Below the pieces are notes generated by a model, which worked only from the letters and a program-made list of their open reading frames with translations, was not told the origin of the DNA and did no database searches. A stretch of DNA of 25,117 nt from a virus. A program made the position numbers and the translations under genes. The DNA is taken from positions 1 to 25,117 of IMG/VR virus record IMGVR_UViG_3300017714_002608; one strand, written 5' to 3'. Below are positions 12,622 through 20,674 of the stretch, piece after piece; position 1 is the first letter of the stretch; every line of letters begins with the position of its first letter.

Positions 12622-13715
12622 CTCTCTTTACCCAGGTATAAGGTTTTTAATTTATGTCTAGAAGTAGATTTAGTAGCAAAATAGTAATTTATTTTTGCCA
12701 ACCCTATGGACGTACCAGCATCTGTTGATATTGGTTCCACATATAGTTTAACACCCTTCGGTAAGATTTTCAAATACTCATAATTAGCAACACAATTCAA
12801 AGCACAACCACCAGTAAGAACTATGTTGGTCTCACCAGTCACTTCTAATGTTCTGAGAATTAAGTTTGACATATATCTTTCAAAATCTTTTTGAACTCTA
12901 TAAGCAAGGTTGGAGAACTTAACTTTAAGTTCATCATCAAGATCTATAAAGTTATTCACACCTCTCGGATATCTTACATATTCATATGGCAAAAACGTAA
13001 GTCCAAACCTATTTCTACAAAATAAATTAGTGTCTAAAGTAAAGTCATCATTAACAAAAGGTTTTATGTTTTCATCTTCCACACCATATGAAGATAACCC
13101 CATCAATTTACCAGAACCAAAGTCACCAAATCCAAAGTACTTTGATAGTGAATGATAAACCATACCAATACCAAAAGACAAATCATACTTATCAGCATCT
13201 AAGTATGTCGGAGTTAATCCAACACTATGCTTTTTGAATTGACTTGGATATGTACAAGAGAATATTGTCTCAACTTCTTGAACTTCTTTTTTATTTGGTA
13301 GAGGATTACCCATCCCATCGACAACTAAAACTGCTGCTCTAGCAAATCCAGAATTGTAAAACCCACAAGCAGCATGGAAGTCATGATGCAGTTCATAAAG
13401 CTCATATTGAATATCCTCAGAATCTCTTACGGATATTTCTTTTGCATATCTCTTTGATAATATACGAGTAAAAAACTCTGCATGATTTTTTAAATAATCT
13501 TTGTTATGTGGTTCATACAAACCAGATACTTGAATTTTCTTGTGTATATCTGGAGATATATCTATTTCCATGACTGATGTCAACGGATCAACGTCATGCT
13601 TGATTCCACTGTATCTCTCTTCCTCAATAAACCAATCAATCTCTCCACCAGTAACCTGACAAATAGATGCATCATGACTTACATGAGCACCAAGATAAGA
13701 GTACTTCTTCAACAT
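12618..13715 (-). CDS. Carbamoyltransferase with only the Kae1-like domain
   Basis: A 365-aa protein matching the N-terminal domain of the NodU/TobZ family: SHDASIC (13-19), EEERYSGIKHD (31-41), the HHxxHAA metal site as HHDFHAA (110-116), LVVDGMG (130-136), KLMGLSSYG (203-211) and LTGGCALNCVANY (300-312). It stops at LKTLYLGKER, the position equivalent to KLENLYTGLSYM in the full-length copy at 16955, that is, exactly at the domain border. The YrdC-like domain with GxxEAGxRALGNRSI, which makes carbamoyl-AMP, is absent. It is a clean gene with ATGTTGA and ATGA overlaps with both neighbours and a GGAG before its start, not a decaying fragment. It may depend on carbamoyl-AMP from a full-length partner. 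Confidence 0.84.
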   Translation of the reverse strand: MLKKYSYLGAHVSHDASICQVTGGEIDWFIEEERYSGIKHDVDPLTSVMEIDISPDIHKKIQVSGLYEPHNKDYLKNHAEFFTRILSKRYAKEISVRDSEDIQYELYELHHDFHAACGFYNSGFARAAVLVVDGMGNPLPNKKEVQEVETIFSCTYPSQFKKHSVGLTPTYLDADKYDLSFGIGMVYHSLSKYFGFGDFGSGKLMGLSSYGVEDENIKPFVNDDFTLDTNLFCRNRFGLTFLPYEYVRYPRGVNNFIDLDDELKVKFSNLAYRVQKDFERYMSNLILRTLEVTGETNIVLTGGCALNCVANYEYLKILPKGVKLYVEPISTDAGTSIGLAKINYYFATKSTSRHKLKTLYLGKER

Positions 13716-14488
13716 AAGATCATCTCCACATCATTATCTGTTAAGGTATAACAACCATAATTTTGCACTGCAATTGCAGATGCTCTATTTGCAATTCTAA
13801 TAGCAGTGGTGATGTCCTGATACTGTAAGAAAGAATATGCCAAAGCTGCTAAGAATGTATCCCCAGCACCAACAACATCAAATACCTTCACCTTCTCAGC
13901 AGGATATACATTTCCTTGATGCACCACACCATTCTCACCCAAAGTAACAATCAGTTGATTTTCATCAGGTTTCACTGTCAATTTATTATACTCCCTTTGA
14001 TTTATCTTAAAGAACACATTTGGATAAGTAAAGAGTTCTGTCTTCTTTGTATCAATAAAAACAGGACCATCAAAATTTTGACAAAAGACTTCTAAATCCT
14101 TTTTAGATAAGTATCCCTTATCATAGTCAGATATTACAACAGCATCATACTGCATATGAACGAATGCAGATTTAACTTCAGATACTTTAAGAGAATCTAT
14201 ATCCTCTTCTTCATCTATCCTCAATAGTTGTTGGTTACTACTACTATCAACAATTCTTCTTTTAATAATTTGTTTTTTATTTGTGATATGATTTACACTG
14301 ACACCAAAAGACTCTAGATTTGCCTTAACATTGGCAGACATGCCCTTTGAAGTTATTGTTTTACCATACTTCAATACAGGGATCGGTGCTTCTGGACTAA
14401 TTCTTTCTACATCACCGTAGACATACTCATCATTACACGTCTCCCCTAGTAATAATATCTTGAATTGTTTTTGTTGTTGCATAATCAT
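13709..14488 (-). CDS. hldA: D-glycero-beta-D-manno-heptose 7-phosphate kinase (PfkB family)
   Basis: A 259-aa protein corresponding to the N-terminal kinase half of bifunctional HldE (about 315 aa there). It phosphorylates heptose 7-phosphate at position 1. Visible are ILLLGETCNDEYVYGDVERISPEAPIPVLK (11-40), where RISPEAP is a strong HldE/RfaE signature, a modified GMSANVKANLESFG (49-62), QQLLRID (86-92), SDYDKG (120-125) and the PfkB GAGDTF (207-212, catalytic Asp210). About 20 residues seen in HldE between the NQRE segment and the last strands are missing. The start (ATG 14488 or 14482) overlaps the upstream adenylyltransferase gene by about 55 bases, the longest overlap in the operon. That could be the remnant of a split HldE fusion. 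Confidence 0.87.
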   Translation of the reverse strand: MIMQQQKQFKILLLGETCNDEYVYGDVERISPEAPIPVLKYGKTITSKGMSANVKANLESFGVSVNHITNKKQIIKRRIVDSSSNQQLLRIDEEEDIDSLKVSEVKSAFVHMQYDAVVISDYDKGYLSKKDLEVFCQNFDGPVFIDTKKTELFTYPNVFFKINQREYNKLTVKPDENQLIVTLGENGVVHQGNVYPAEKVKVFDVVGAGDTFLAALAYSFLQYQDITTAIRIANRASAIAVQNYGCYTLTDNDVEMILC

Positions 14489-14840
14489 TTATTCTACTAA
14501 AGAATACTAACTCAGAAACGTACATGGATCCAATAACAGACTTACCTCGCCAATCAGATCCAACAACCATTACATCGGGTTGAATAAAATTAATCAGTGC
14601 TTCTAATTCAAAATCAGAATCAAACAAATGTACTTTATGTACTGATTTTAAATTTTCCAAGAAGAACTTTCTTTCTTCTTGATTATATATCGGTCTAGAT
14701 GGTCCCTTCTTTTCAGACACCCTACGATCAGTATCTATGCCTACGTAAACTTTATCACCAAGAGACTTTGCAAAGTTTAAAAGTTCTAAATGTCCACGAT
14801 GAAGTAGATCAAATGTACCATTGACAAAAACTTTTCTCAT
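14433..14840 (-). CDS. hldC: Heptose 1-phosphate adenylyltransferase (HldC/HldE C-terminal type)
   Basis: A 135-aa cytidylyltransferase-fold enzyme. FVNGTFDLLHRGHLELL (5-21) contains the HxGH nucleotide-binding motif (His14, His17). KGPSRPIYNQEER (45-57), DVMVVGSDWRGKSVIGS (89-105) and YATTKTIQDI (120-129) correspond to the ISTxK-like end of RfaE-type proteins. It joins AMP from ATP to heptose 1-phosphate, giving ADP-heptose. In most bacteria it is fused behind the kinase; here it is a separate gene placed before the kinase. The start overlaps the upstream stop as TCATGA. A glycerol-3-phosphate cytidylyltransferase (TagD) is the main alternative, but the adjacent heptose kinase favours HldC. 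Confidence 0.87.
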   Translation of the reverse strand: MRKVFVNGTFDLLHRGHLELLNFAKSLGDKVYVGIDTDRRVSEKKGPSRPIYNQEERKFFLENLKSVHKVHLFDSDFELEALINFIQPDVMVVGSDWRGKSVIGSMYVSELVFFSRINDYATTKTIQDIITRGDV

Positions 14841-15457
14841 GAAAAAATTCTCTGCGTGTCGTGTTCAGATAACATAAAACTAAAGACCCATAAAATTCTA
14901 TTTGTTTTACCAATGATCTCATCAACCTGATGCTCTGCAGAAGATACAATATACATCAAAAGATCTGTATCATTAACTTCCCAGGGTTCACCATCAATAA
15001 TAGTGACACCACCAGATTCTGGTTTTTGAGTTATAAAGTTACAATGAACGGTATGAGTTTCTTCAAACCATACAGGATCTATATGTGGATGAACTGTTCC
15101 ACCCTCAAAACTAATCTCTGTAATTATACCATTCTTTCCAACAGGTGACAATCCAAAATTTCTAAAGTCAAAAGTTTCAACAATACTACTCTGTATCTCA
15201 TGAACCACATCTGGGTACTTAAAATTTGGATTAGATGATGCTGCGAAGTTGCCATGATCCTGATTCTCTATAAAGGGATTCATGTAATTCACCAGAGGAT
15301 TGGCAAACCTAGTTGTTAATTTTGTATCCCTAATAAAATTAGAATCCATTCTAGGATCCATAAAGTGATCACTCTTATAATTTTGTGTGGTCCACAAATT
15401 TAATTGATCCCTTTGATCCTCAGTGATAAAATCTTTGAATGCTTTTACTAATTTCAT
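14837..15457 (-). CDS. Putative Fe(II)/2-oxoglutarate oxygenase
   Basis: A 206-aa protein. ISFEGGTVHPHIDPVWFEETHTVHCNFI contains the facial triad HxD (His125, Asp127). GGVTIIDGEPWEVNDTDLLMYIVSSAEHQVDEI supplies the distal His176. TNRILWVFSF carries the 2-oxoglutarate Arg187. The layout resembles aspartyl/asparaginyl hydroxylase-like and phage 2OG oxygenases. It lies between the halogenase and heptose adenylyltransferase genes with ATGA overlaps on both sides, so it is almost certainly co-translated with them and probably acts in the same pathway. Which carbon it oxidises is unknown. Confidence 0.78.
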   Translation of the reverse strand: MKLVKAFKDFITEDQRDQLNLWTTQNYKSDHFMDPRMDSNFIRDTKLTTRFANPLVNYMNPFIENQDHGNFAASSNPNFKYPDVVHEIQSSIVETFDFRNFGLSPVGKNGIITEISFEGGTVHPHIDPVWFEETHTVHCNFITQKPESGGVTIIDGEPWEVNDTDLLMYIVSSAEHQVDEIIGKTNRILWVFSFMLSEHDTQRIFS

Positions 15458-16968
15458 TTTACACCATGACCAGAATAATAATCTATCCCCAAACTATCAC
15501 CCCTTTTTATTTTTATTAAGCACTGCTGAATCCACTCTCGATGTAGGATTGACTTCTTATGCTTTTCTATTTCCTCATTATAAAAATTTTCTACAAGAAT
15601 CCTTGCTTGATCAGTATCAACACCATCATTTTTTGGTTCAACTAATTCCTTATCTAAAAATTGAAGAATGAACATTGCCCAATTTTCTCCCTGGAACATA
15701 AAGTCACCCGAGACTGGAAGTGTATATGGATTATTCAAAGTCTCATTCTCATAAAACTTTTGAGTCTCTGACATTTTAAAAGTATCTTGAACATACTTCC
15801 AAAACTTTCCAGTCTCTCTCTTATTGTGAGAGTAATGCATACTTACAAAATCAATACAGTCTTCATAGAAATGAATCATCTTCATATTGAATAGTTCTGC
15901 ATCAAGATCATTATAGCAATGTCCCTTTACTGCTTCTACAATCTCAATTGCACCTGCACATATCAATGCAATCCCAGTGCTTTCTAATGGTTCAATAAAT
16001 CCACTAGACAATCCATTACAACAAACATTATCAACCCAAGAATTTTTATGGTAATAAGGTGTCCAATTTAAAACCTTTAGTGTATCCCTATTAACTCTAC
16101 CATCCCAATAGTCAACGAAGAAATCTTTAGCTTCATCAATATCTGTAACAGATTTATTAAATACTAGTCCTGTCCCAATTCTACTTTGATTTGGAGTCTT
16201 CCAAATCCAACCATGTTCTACAGCAGAGCATGTTGTATATGGTCTCATCTCAGAATCCATATCAATATACTGAACAGGACCAGCAATAGCAGTGTCGCAA
16301 AATAATCTACCAGTACAATCCACACTATCTGGTTCTGACCCCAATAGTCTTCTCCAACCAGTACAGTCAATAAACAAATCAGATTCAATTACCTGTCCAT
16401 CCTCAAGAGTGATAGAATTTAATCCCCCTTTTGAATTTCTATCAACATCTTTTACACCACATTTAACAAAACTAATTTTATTCGCAATCCTTTCCTTTAT
16501 ATAATTAACTAACTTGCCACAGTCAATATGATATGAATAGGTTGATATATTATCTGGATCAACTTTATTCTCTGTTACTCCTGGATTATATAATGCACAA
16601 GCATGAGTAAAATATTCAAGATCTTTATTCTTAGTCCAAAGATTTAAAAGATTAGTTTCAAGGAAATTAAATTCGGGGAAAGCAAATGGATGCCATAAGT
16701 TTTGACCTTCTTTTTGCCAGTCTTCAAAAAGAATACCACCTTTAAATGTAGCATCAATTTTACCTAACCAATCTTCAATTTCAAATCCACATCCCACCAT
16801 AAACTGTTTGAAGCTAAGAATCGTCGCTTCACCAACCCCCACTGCCTCACTCTCAGATTTATCAATGAGAACTATTTGTGTACGTTTTAATTTTGCCTGC
16901 AAAAAAGCAGCGGTCATCCATCCAGATGTACCGCCACCAACAACAACAATACGATTAATTGGTCTCAT
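15454..16968 (-). CDS. Flavin-dependent tryptophan-type halogenase
   Basis: A 504-aa protein, close to the usual about 530 aa. The FAD-binding GGGTSGWMTAA (11-21) and VGVGEATI (43-50) are intact. The catalytic lysine matches DATFKGG (Lys76, PrnA Lys79 equivalent). The WxWxIP motif that blocks monooxygenation is GWIWKTP (253-258), with Ile to Thr. The catalytic glutamate lies in EPLESTGIALI (Glu329). These enzymes add chlorine or bromine to indole or phenol rings using reduced flavin, so a flavin reductase must come from the host. None is in the window. It sits inside the sugar operon between carbamoyltransferase and oxygenase genes. Halogenase homologues are known in other cyanophages with unknown substrates. 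Activity as hydroxylase or on another aromatic group is possible. Confidence 0.93.
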   Translation of the reverse strand: MRPINRIVVVGGGTSGWMTAAFLQAKLKRTQIVLIDKSESEAVGVGEATILSFKQFMVGCGFEIEDWLGKIDATFKGGILFEDWQKEGQNLWHPFAFPEFNFLETNLLNLWTKNKDLEYFTHACALYNPGVTENKVDPDNISTYSYHIDCGKLVNYIKERIANKISFVKCGVKDVDRNSKGGLNSITLEDGQVIESDLFIDCTGWRRLLGSEPDSVDCTGRLFCDTAIAGPVQYIDMDSEMRPYTTCSAVEHGWIWKTPNQSRIGTGLVFNKSVTDIDEAKDFFVDYWDGRVNRDTLKVLNWTPYYHKNSWVDNVCCNGLSSGFIEPLESTGIALICAGAIEIVEAVKGHCYNDLDAELFNMKMIHFYEDCIDFVSMHYSHNKRETGKFWKYVQDTFKMSETQKFYENETLNNPYTLPVSGDFMFQGENWAMFILQFLDKELVEPKNDGVDTDQARILVENFYNEEIEKHKKSILHREWIQQCLIKIKRGDSLGIDYYSGHGVK

Positions 16969-18757
16969 TATTTTTAATGTTGATCATTTTACTGTACTCA
17001 GGTAAATATAAGTATTCAATTCCAGACTTTGCCAGAGTTCTACAAGCATCATCTAAAGTCTCAACTAACGGTTCTCCACCAAGATTAAAAGATGTATTAA
17101 AAATAATTGGACATCCAGTCTTCTTGTAGAAGGTTTCAATCAGATCATGATAATGTAAGTTTTGCTCTTTAGTTACCGTTTGAATTCTACAAGTGCCATC
17201 AACATGAATGATCGATGGAATCTTTTCTTCAATTCCATCTTGACATCTGACTGCATACATCATAAAAGGAGTCTCGTCCATACCACGGAGGTCAAACCAA
17301 TCATGAACATGTTCTTGAAGAATTGATCCTGCAAAGGGACGGAAGTATTCTCTTCTCTTAATCTCATTGACATGATCTTTACCATTGGGATCTCTAGGAT
17401 CATACAAAATAGATCTATTTCCAAGAGCACGGGGTCCCGCTTCAGACCTACCTTGGAACATTGCCACAATATTCTTATTGGTAATCAGTTCAACTACATC
17501 TTCATGAGTGGCGTCAGTTACAGAATCAGCATTATACTTATCTGCTGATCTTAAAATTTCGTCATCAGTGTACATATAAGAAAGTCCAGTATAAAGATTT
17601 TCAAGTTTTCCTCTAACATCCGTACTACCAGTTACCCTATGATATTGCAGAAGTGCAGCACCAATAGCAGTTCCAGCATCATTACTAACTGGTTCAACAA
17701 ACAAATTAATACCTTCATCTTTTAATTGATCAAGATACCAATAATTCGCAACACAATTCAGACCATAACCACCAGAGAGAACAACATTCTTATTGCCACT
17801 AATATCAACTGCCTTACGAATGAGATCTAAGACCATTTGCTGCGATTCAGTTTGAATAGCATATGCAAGGTCTCTGCGATTCTCAAGCAGAGTTAGATCA
17901 TCACAATCTGGTGGAGTGTAAAGGGATTCATATCTACCTTCATTTACAACTGCACCATTAGGATAAGTAGGAACAATAACATTTCTATCAGCAGTCTTCC
18001 ATGATCCACCACCACCATCAGTGTAGATTGTAGGGACATTCTCATTAGGTTTCCCATATGGGAAAAGACCCATGGTCTTACCAGCTTCAATGGGTTGCCA
18101 TCCACAATATTGTGTTACCGCTTCATATGCCTTGGTGATTCCAGCACTCTCATCAAGAATAAACTCATGAGTTCCTTCTTCACCTTCACTCGTACTATCC
18201 ATCTCTTCGATTCTAGCAGATCCCCATGGTCCTCGACCCGCTTGATGCTTATATAGTGTCTTAAACTCTGAGGGATAGTCACATGAGAAGATAGTCTCAA
18301 GCTCCCAAGTCATCTCCTGGTCCATACCAATATTCATCGGCACAAAAGTTCCTGCCCCATCAACAACAAGTCCAACAGCACTTTCAAAACCCGACCGATA
18401 AAATGCACAAGCAGCATGCAATTTATGATGAGTTCTACTTAAATCAATAACTTGAGGATGATCATGAGGATCGACATGCCTATCAATCAATCCCAACTTT
18501 CTTGCCAAACCAGTGTACATATCGTCACCAGTAAAATCAATTGACCCTGCCTGACCCAAAGGTTGGGTGTGTGCAATCACAAGATAATCTAAACGATCAG
18601 TATATTCAAGAATTTTTACCATGGACGCTAATGGTCCACCATCATATTTACTTCTAGATAGTCTCTCCTCCTCAATAGATAAAACTAATTCACCATTGTG
18701 AAGTAGACACACTCCAGAGTTATGTCCACGGGCAATTGCTGCAATCCATTCTGACAT
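16955..18757 (-). CDS. Carbamoyltransferase (NodU/TobZ/CmcH family), full length
   Basis: A 600-aa protein with both domains. The Kae1-like domain has RGHNSGVC (10-17), EEERLSRSKYDGG (29-41), the metal site HHKLHAA (110-116), LVVDGAG (130-136), GKTMGLFPYG (226-235) and LSGGYGLNCVANY (327-339). The YrdC-like domain has GRSEAGPRALGNRSI (436-450), KRREYFRPFA (467-476), HVDGTCRIQTV (518-528) and NTSFNLGGEPLV (554-565). It is predicted to make carbamoyl-AMP and carbamoylate a sugar hydroxyl. It is the second gene of the operon, ten bases after the glycosyltransferase, and its end overlaps the halogenase start. It is closer to the single-domain copy at 12618 than to the one at 6339 in the metal-site region. 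Confidence 0.94.
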   Translation of the reverse strand: MSEWIAAIARGHNSGVCLLHNGELVLSIEEERLSRSKYDGGPLASMVKILEYTDRLDYLVIAHTQPLGQAGSIDFTGDDMYTGLARKLGLIDRHVDPHDHPQVIDLSRTHHKLHAACAFYRSGFESAVGLVVDGAGTFVPMNIGMDQEMTWELETIFSCDYPSEFKTLYKHQAGRGPWGSARIEEMDSTSEGEEGTHEFILDESAGITKAYEAVTQYCGWQPIEAGKTMGLFPYGKPNENVPTIYTDGGGGSWKTADRNVIVPTYPNGAVVNEGRYESLYTPPDCDDLTLLENRRDLAYAIQTESQQMVLDLIRKAVDISGNKNVVLSGGYGLNCVANYWYLDQLKDEGINLFVEPVSNDAGTAIGAALLQYHRVTGSTDVRGKLENLYTGLSYMYTDDEILRSADKYNADSVTDATHEDVVELITNKNIVAMFQGRSEAGPRALGNRSILYDPRDPNGKDHVNEIKRREYFRPFAGSILQEHVHDWFDLRGMDETPFMMYAVRCQDGIEEKIPSIIHVDGTCRIQTVTKEQNLHYHDLIETFYKKTGCPIIFNTSFNLGGEPLVETLDDACRTLAKSGIEYLYLPEYSKMINIKNNETN

Positions 18758-18766
18758 ATTAAAACC

Positions 18767-19906
18767 TCACTTAAGTTTTTGAAGAATATCTACTGTGTTT
18801 GCTTTGGATTTACCAAAACCTTTGTTAGTTACATCAAATTTAGACGTATCTGCTGATCTTAAATCTAACTGCGGCAACTTACTAATTTCTTGTTGTTTGT
18901 TTCCAGGTGATGCTGAACAAGATGAATAATCTTGTTGTGGAATAGTATAATTTCCAGTATATCCAACGGATTTACCCATCCTATTTTTGACCGACTTGAC
19001 AACAGAATCAATCTGTTCTTCACTCATCTCCATTGCTTCATCGTTAAGTCTATCTTTAATCTCATCGATTGCAACTCTGATTGGAGAATAAACTCTTTTA
19101 CCCTCTCCAATGTCAATGATATCAAAGTCTTTATGGTCGGGATAAGAAATATTTACAGGGAATGTTGAACCTGTAACTACAGTAGCAGTCTTATCAAGTG
19201 CTCTTGCAATATGCTGACCCATACTATCACACCCAAGAAGATGGTCAGCAGCATTAATAACACCTGCCCAGATTCTCATGTCACTGATCTGAGGTCTAGC
19301 AACTTTATATCTTGCTTTATCTTCATTCTCTTCCAGAGGGAAGTGAATCTCACTCATGATAACGACAGCATATTCTTTCTTCAATTCATTAATGATATTG
19401 ACAATATTATTAACAGAAAAACTCCTAGAAGAAGTATCAATGATAAAGTCTTGTCCCACCTGCTCTATAGATCTACCAAACGGTTGAACTACTAAAACCT
19501 TATCTTTACCTGTCCCTGCTTTTACTTCCTCAACAATATTAAATCCTTGAACTATTTCTGCTTTGTTCAGAACTACAGTTGGTTTAGGAAGTTCTCTTGG
19601 TTCATCAAGTTCATTGATGAGAATATCAAATGCTTGTGCAAGACTACACTCTTGATTGTAATAATGCCAACATCTATAAGGTTCTGGACTAACACATTCT
19701 CTATGCTTAATCTCGTTTTCAAACAAACCCTTATGCCAATTATCAAAAACTTTTGTAGATAAAGTTGGATGACCTTTAAAGAAGTCGGTGCCTCCTTCGC
19801 ATACAATAACAAAATCGTCATGCGTTTCCGCATACTTTTCAAATGCGGGGATAGCACAAATTACTCGACCAGCTCCACCGTTGATGAAGAACGCTTTAGA
19901 CCTCAT
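18767..19906 (-). CDS. GT9-like (heptosyltransferase-type) glycosyltransferase
   Basis: A 379-aa protein. The two-domain GT-B pattern of family GT9 is recognisable: an N-terminal FINGGAGRVICAIPAFEKYAE (7-27, equivalent to the G-D-x-x-x-x-x-P loop of heptosyltransferases), LVVQPFGRS (138-146) and GCDSMGQHIARALDKTATVVTGST (225-248), which matches the D-S-x-x-x-H-x-A-x-A-L nucleotide-sugar site. GT9 enzymes transfer heptose from ADP-heptose, so it is the natural user of the pathway encoded downstream. A Ser/Gln-rich tail after about residue 325 is extra. It is the first gene of the sugar operon, 55 bases after the late box at 19961, with a GAGG before the start. The acceptor is unknown and a related GT-B family cannot be excluded. 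Confidence 0.7.
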   Translation of the reverse strand: MRSKAFFINGGAGRVICAIPAFEKYAETHDDFVIVCEGGTDFFKGHPTLSTKVFDNWHKGLFENEIKHRECVSPEPYRCWHYYNQECSLAQAFDILINELDEPRELPKPTVVLNKAEIVQGFNIVEEVKAGTGKDKVLVVQPFGRSIEQVGQDFIIDTSSRSFSVNNIVNIINELKKEYAVVIMSEIHFPLEENEDKARYKVARPQISDMRIWAGVINAADHLLGCDSMGQHIARALDKTATVVTGSTFPVNISYPDHKDFDIIDIGEGKRVYSPIRVAIDEIKDRLNDEAMEMSEEQIDSVVKSVKNRMGKSVGYTGNYTIPQQDYSSCSASPGNKQQEISKLPQLDLRSADTSKFDVTNKGFGKSKANTVDILQKLK

Positions 19907-19960
19907 TTTTTTTCAACCTCAGGGTACTAATATTGCTATGACAATAGCATGATTTGATTT

Positions 19961-19968
19961 TATTTATC
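19961..19968 (-). promoter_or_regulatory. T4-type late promoter box before the sugar operon
   Basis: GATAAATA on the minus strand, 55 bases upstream of the ATG at 19906. It lies inside an inverted repeat (TTTGATT/AATCAAA, 19953-19977). A second 6-bp hairpin (TGCTAT/ATAGCA, 19934-19949) lies between it and the gene. Late expression of the cassette is inferred. Confidence 0.6.
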
Positions 19969-19972
19969 CCAA

Positions 19973-20674
19973 TCAAAAAAACATTATTTGAGTGAGACGA
20001 TCATATTCCGTATACATACCAGGTTGCATGATAGCACCATGCACCACATTTGCATCATAGAGTATCGCTCTATTATACTTCATTGGGCACACATATTGCA
20101 ACTTTGGTTTAGGTTTTGGATTATCTTCCGTTGGGTTTTGAACTGTACAGAATCCAGTTCCTGGTACAGAATTCTCTTCACCATACTCTTCAGGAGTATT
20201 TAAAAATACTAAAGAAGCCCACTTATTATATGGTCCATCAACGTGGTATATGTCATCCCACCTACCAGAGTCAACAATCTCCTTGTCATTTGTAACATTA
20301 ACAACAAATCGCATTAACTTCCATTTATTTGTAAAGTGCTCTTCATCAAATTCAATATGCCAATCCTCATGATTACATAGTTGTTTGAATACCCCCGATA
20401 GTTGAAGATATAATTCATCTAGAATTTCAGGTTCCTCTCTCCATACTCTTCTACCTATTGCACCAGAAAGACGTTTTTTATCAGTATATAAAGGAGAATC
20501 CAATGCTAGTTGTCTAACTTCATCTGGATTTTTATAAAAATTATCTATCACAAATATGGGTTTACTTATAATCTCTCTTGTATCATAATACACTCTCCCA
20601 TCTTCTAAGGCATCCCATCGCATTTCTTTGATGTTGTCCTTCATCACTCCTAGGTCAGAATTAACTTCAAACAT
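19973..20674 (-). CDS. Fe(II)/2-oxoglutarate oxygenase-like protein (DUF6445-like)
   Basis: A 233-aa protein. PIFVIDNFYKNPDEVRQLAL (39-58) and the core DDIYHVDGPYNKWASLVFLNTPEE (140-163) give the metal pair His144 and Asp146. NRAILYDANVVHGA gives His212 and YDRLTQIMFF gives Arg226. The PDEVRxLAL opening and GTGF segment are typical of DUF6445 proteins, a 2OG-oxygenase-like family, as recalled from memory. The start forms TAATG with the upstream gene, another oxygenase, so the two are probably coupled. Substrate unknown. Confidence 0.76.
   Translation of the reverse strand: MFEVNSDLGVMKDNIKEMRWDALEDGRVYYDTREIISKPIFVIDNFYKNPDEVRQLALDSPLYTDKKRLSGAIGRRVWREEPEILDELYLQLSGVFKQLCNHEDWHIEFDEEHFTNKWKLMRFVVNVTNDKEIVDSGRWDDIYHVDGPYNKWASLVFLNTPEEYGEENSVPGTGFCTVQNPTEDNPKPKPKLQYVCPMKYNRAILYDANVVHGAIMQPGMYTEYDRLTQIMFF

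Noticed and set aside
12618-13715. Pseudogene or sequencing frameshift in the short carbamoyltransferase
   Set aside because: No YrdC-like motif (ALGNRS, HVDGT) is found in any frame of the following bases, and the next gene begins immediately with an ATGA overlap.
19953-19977. Inverted repeat next to an A-run as a terminator
   Set aside because: On the minus strand the T-run comes before the hairpin, the wrong order; and AT-only arms are weak. Kept only as context for the late box.
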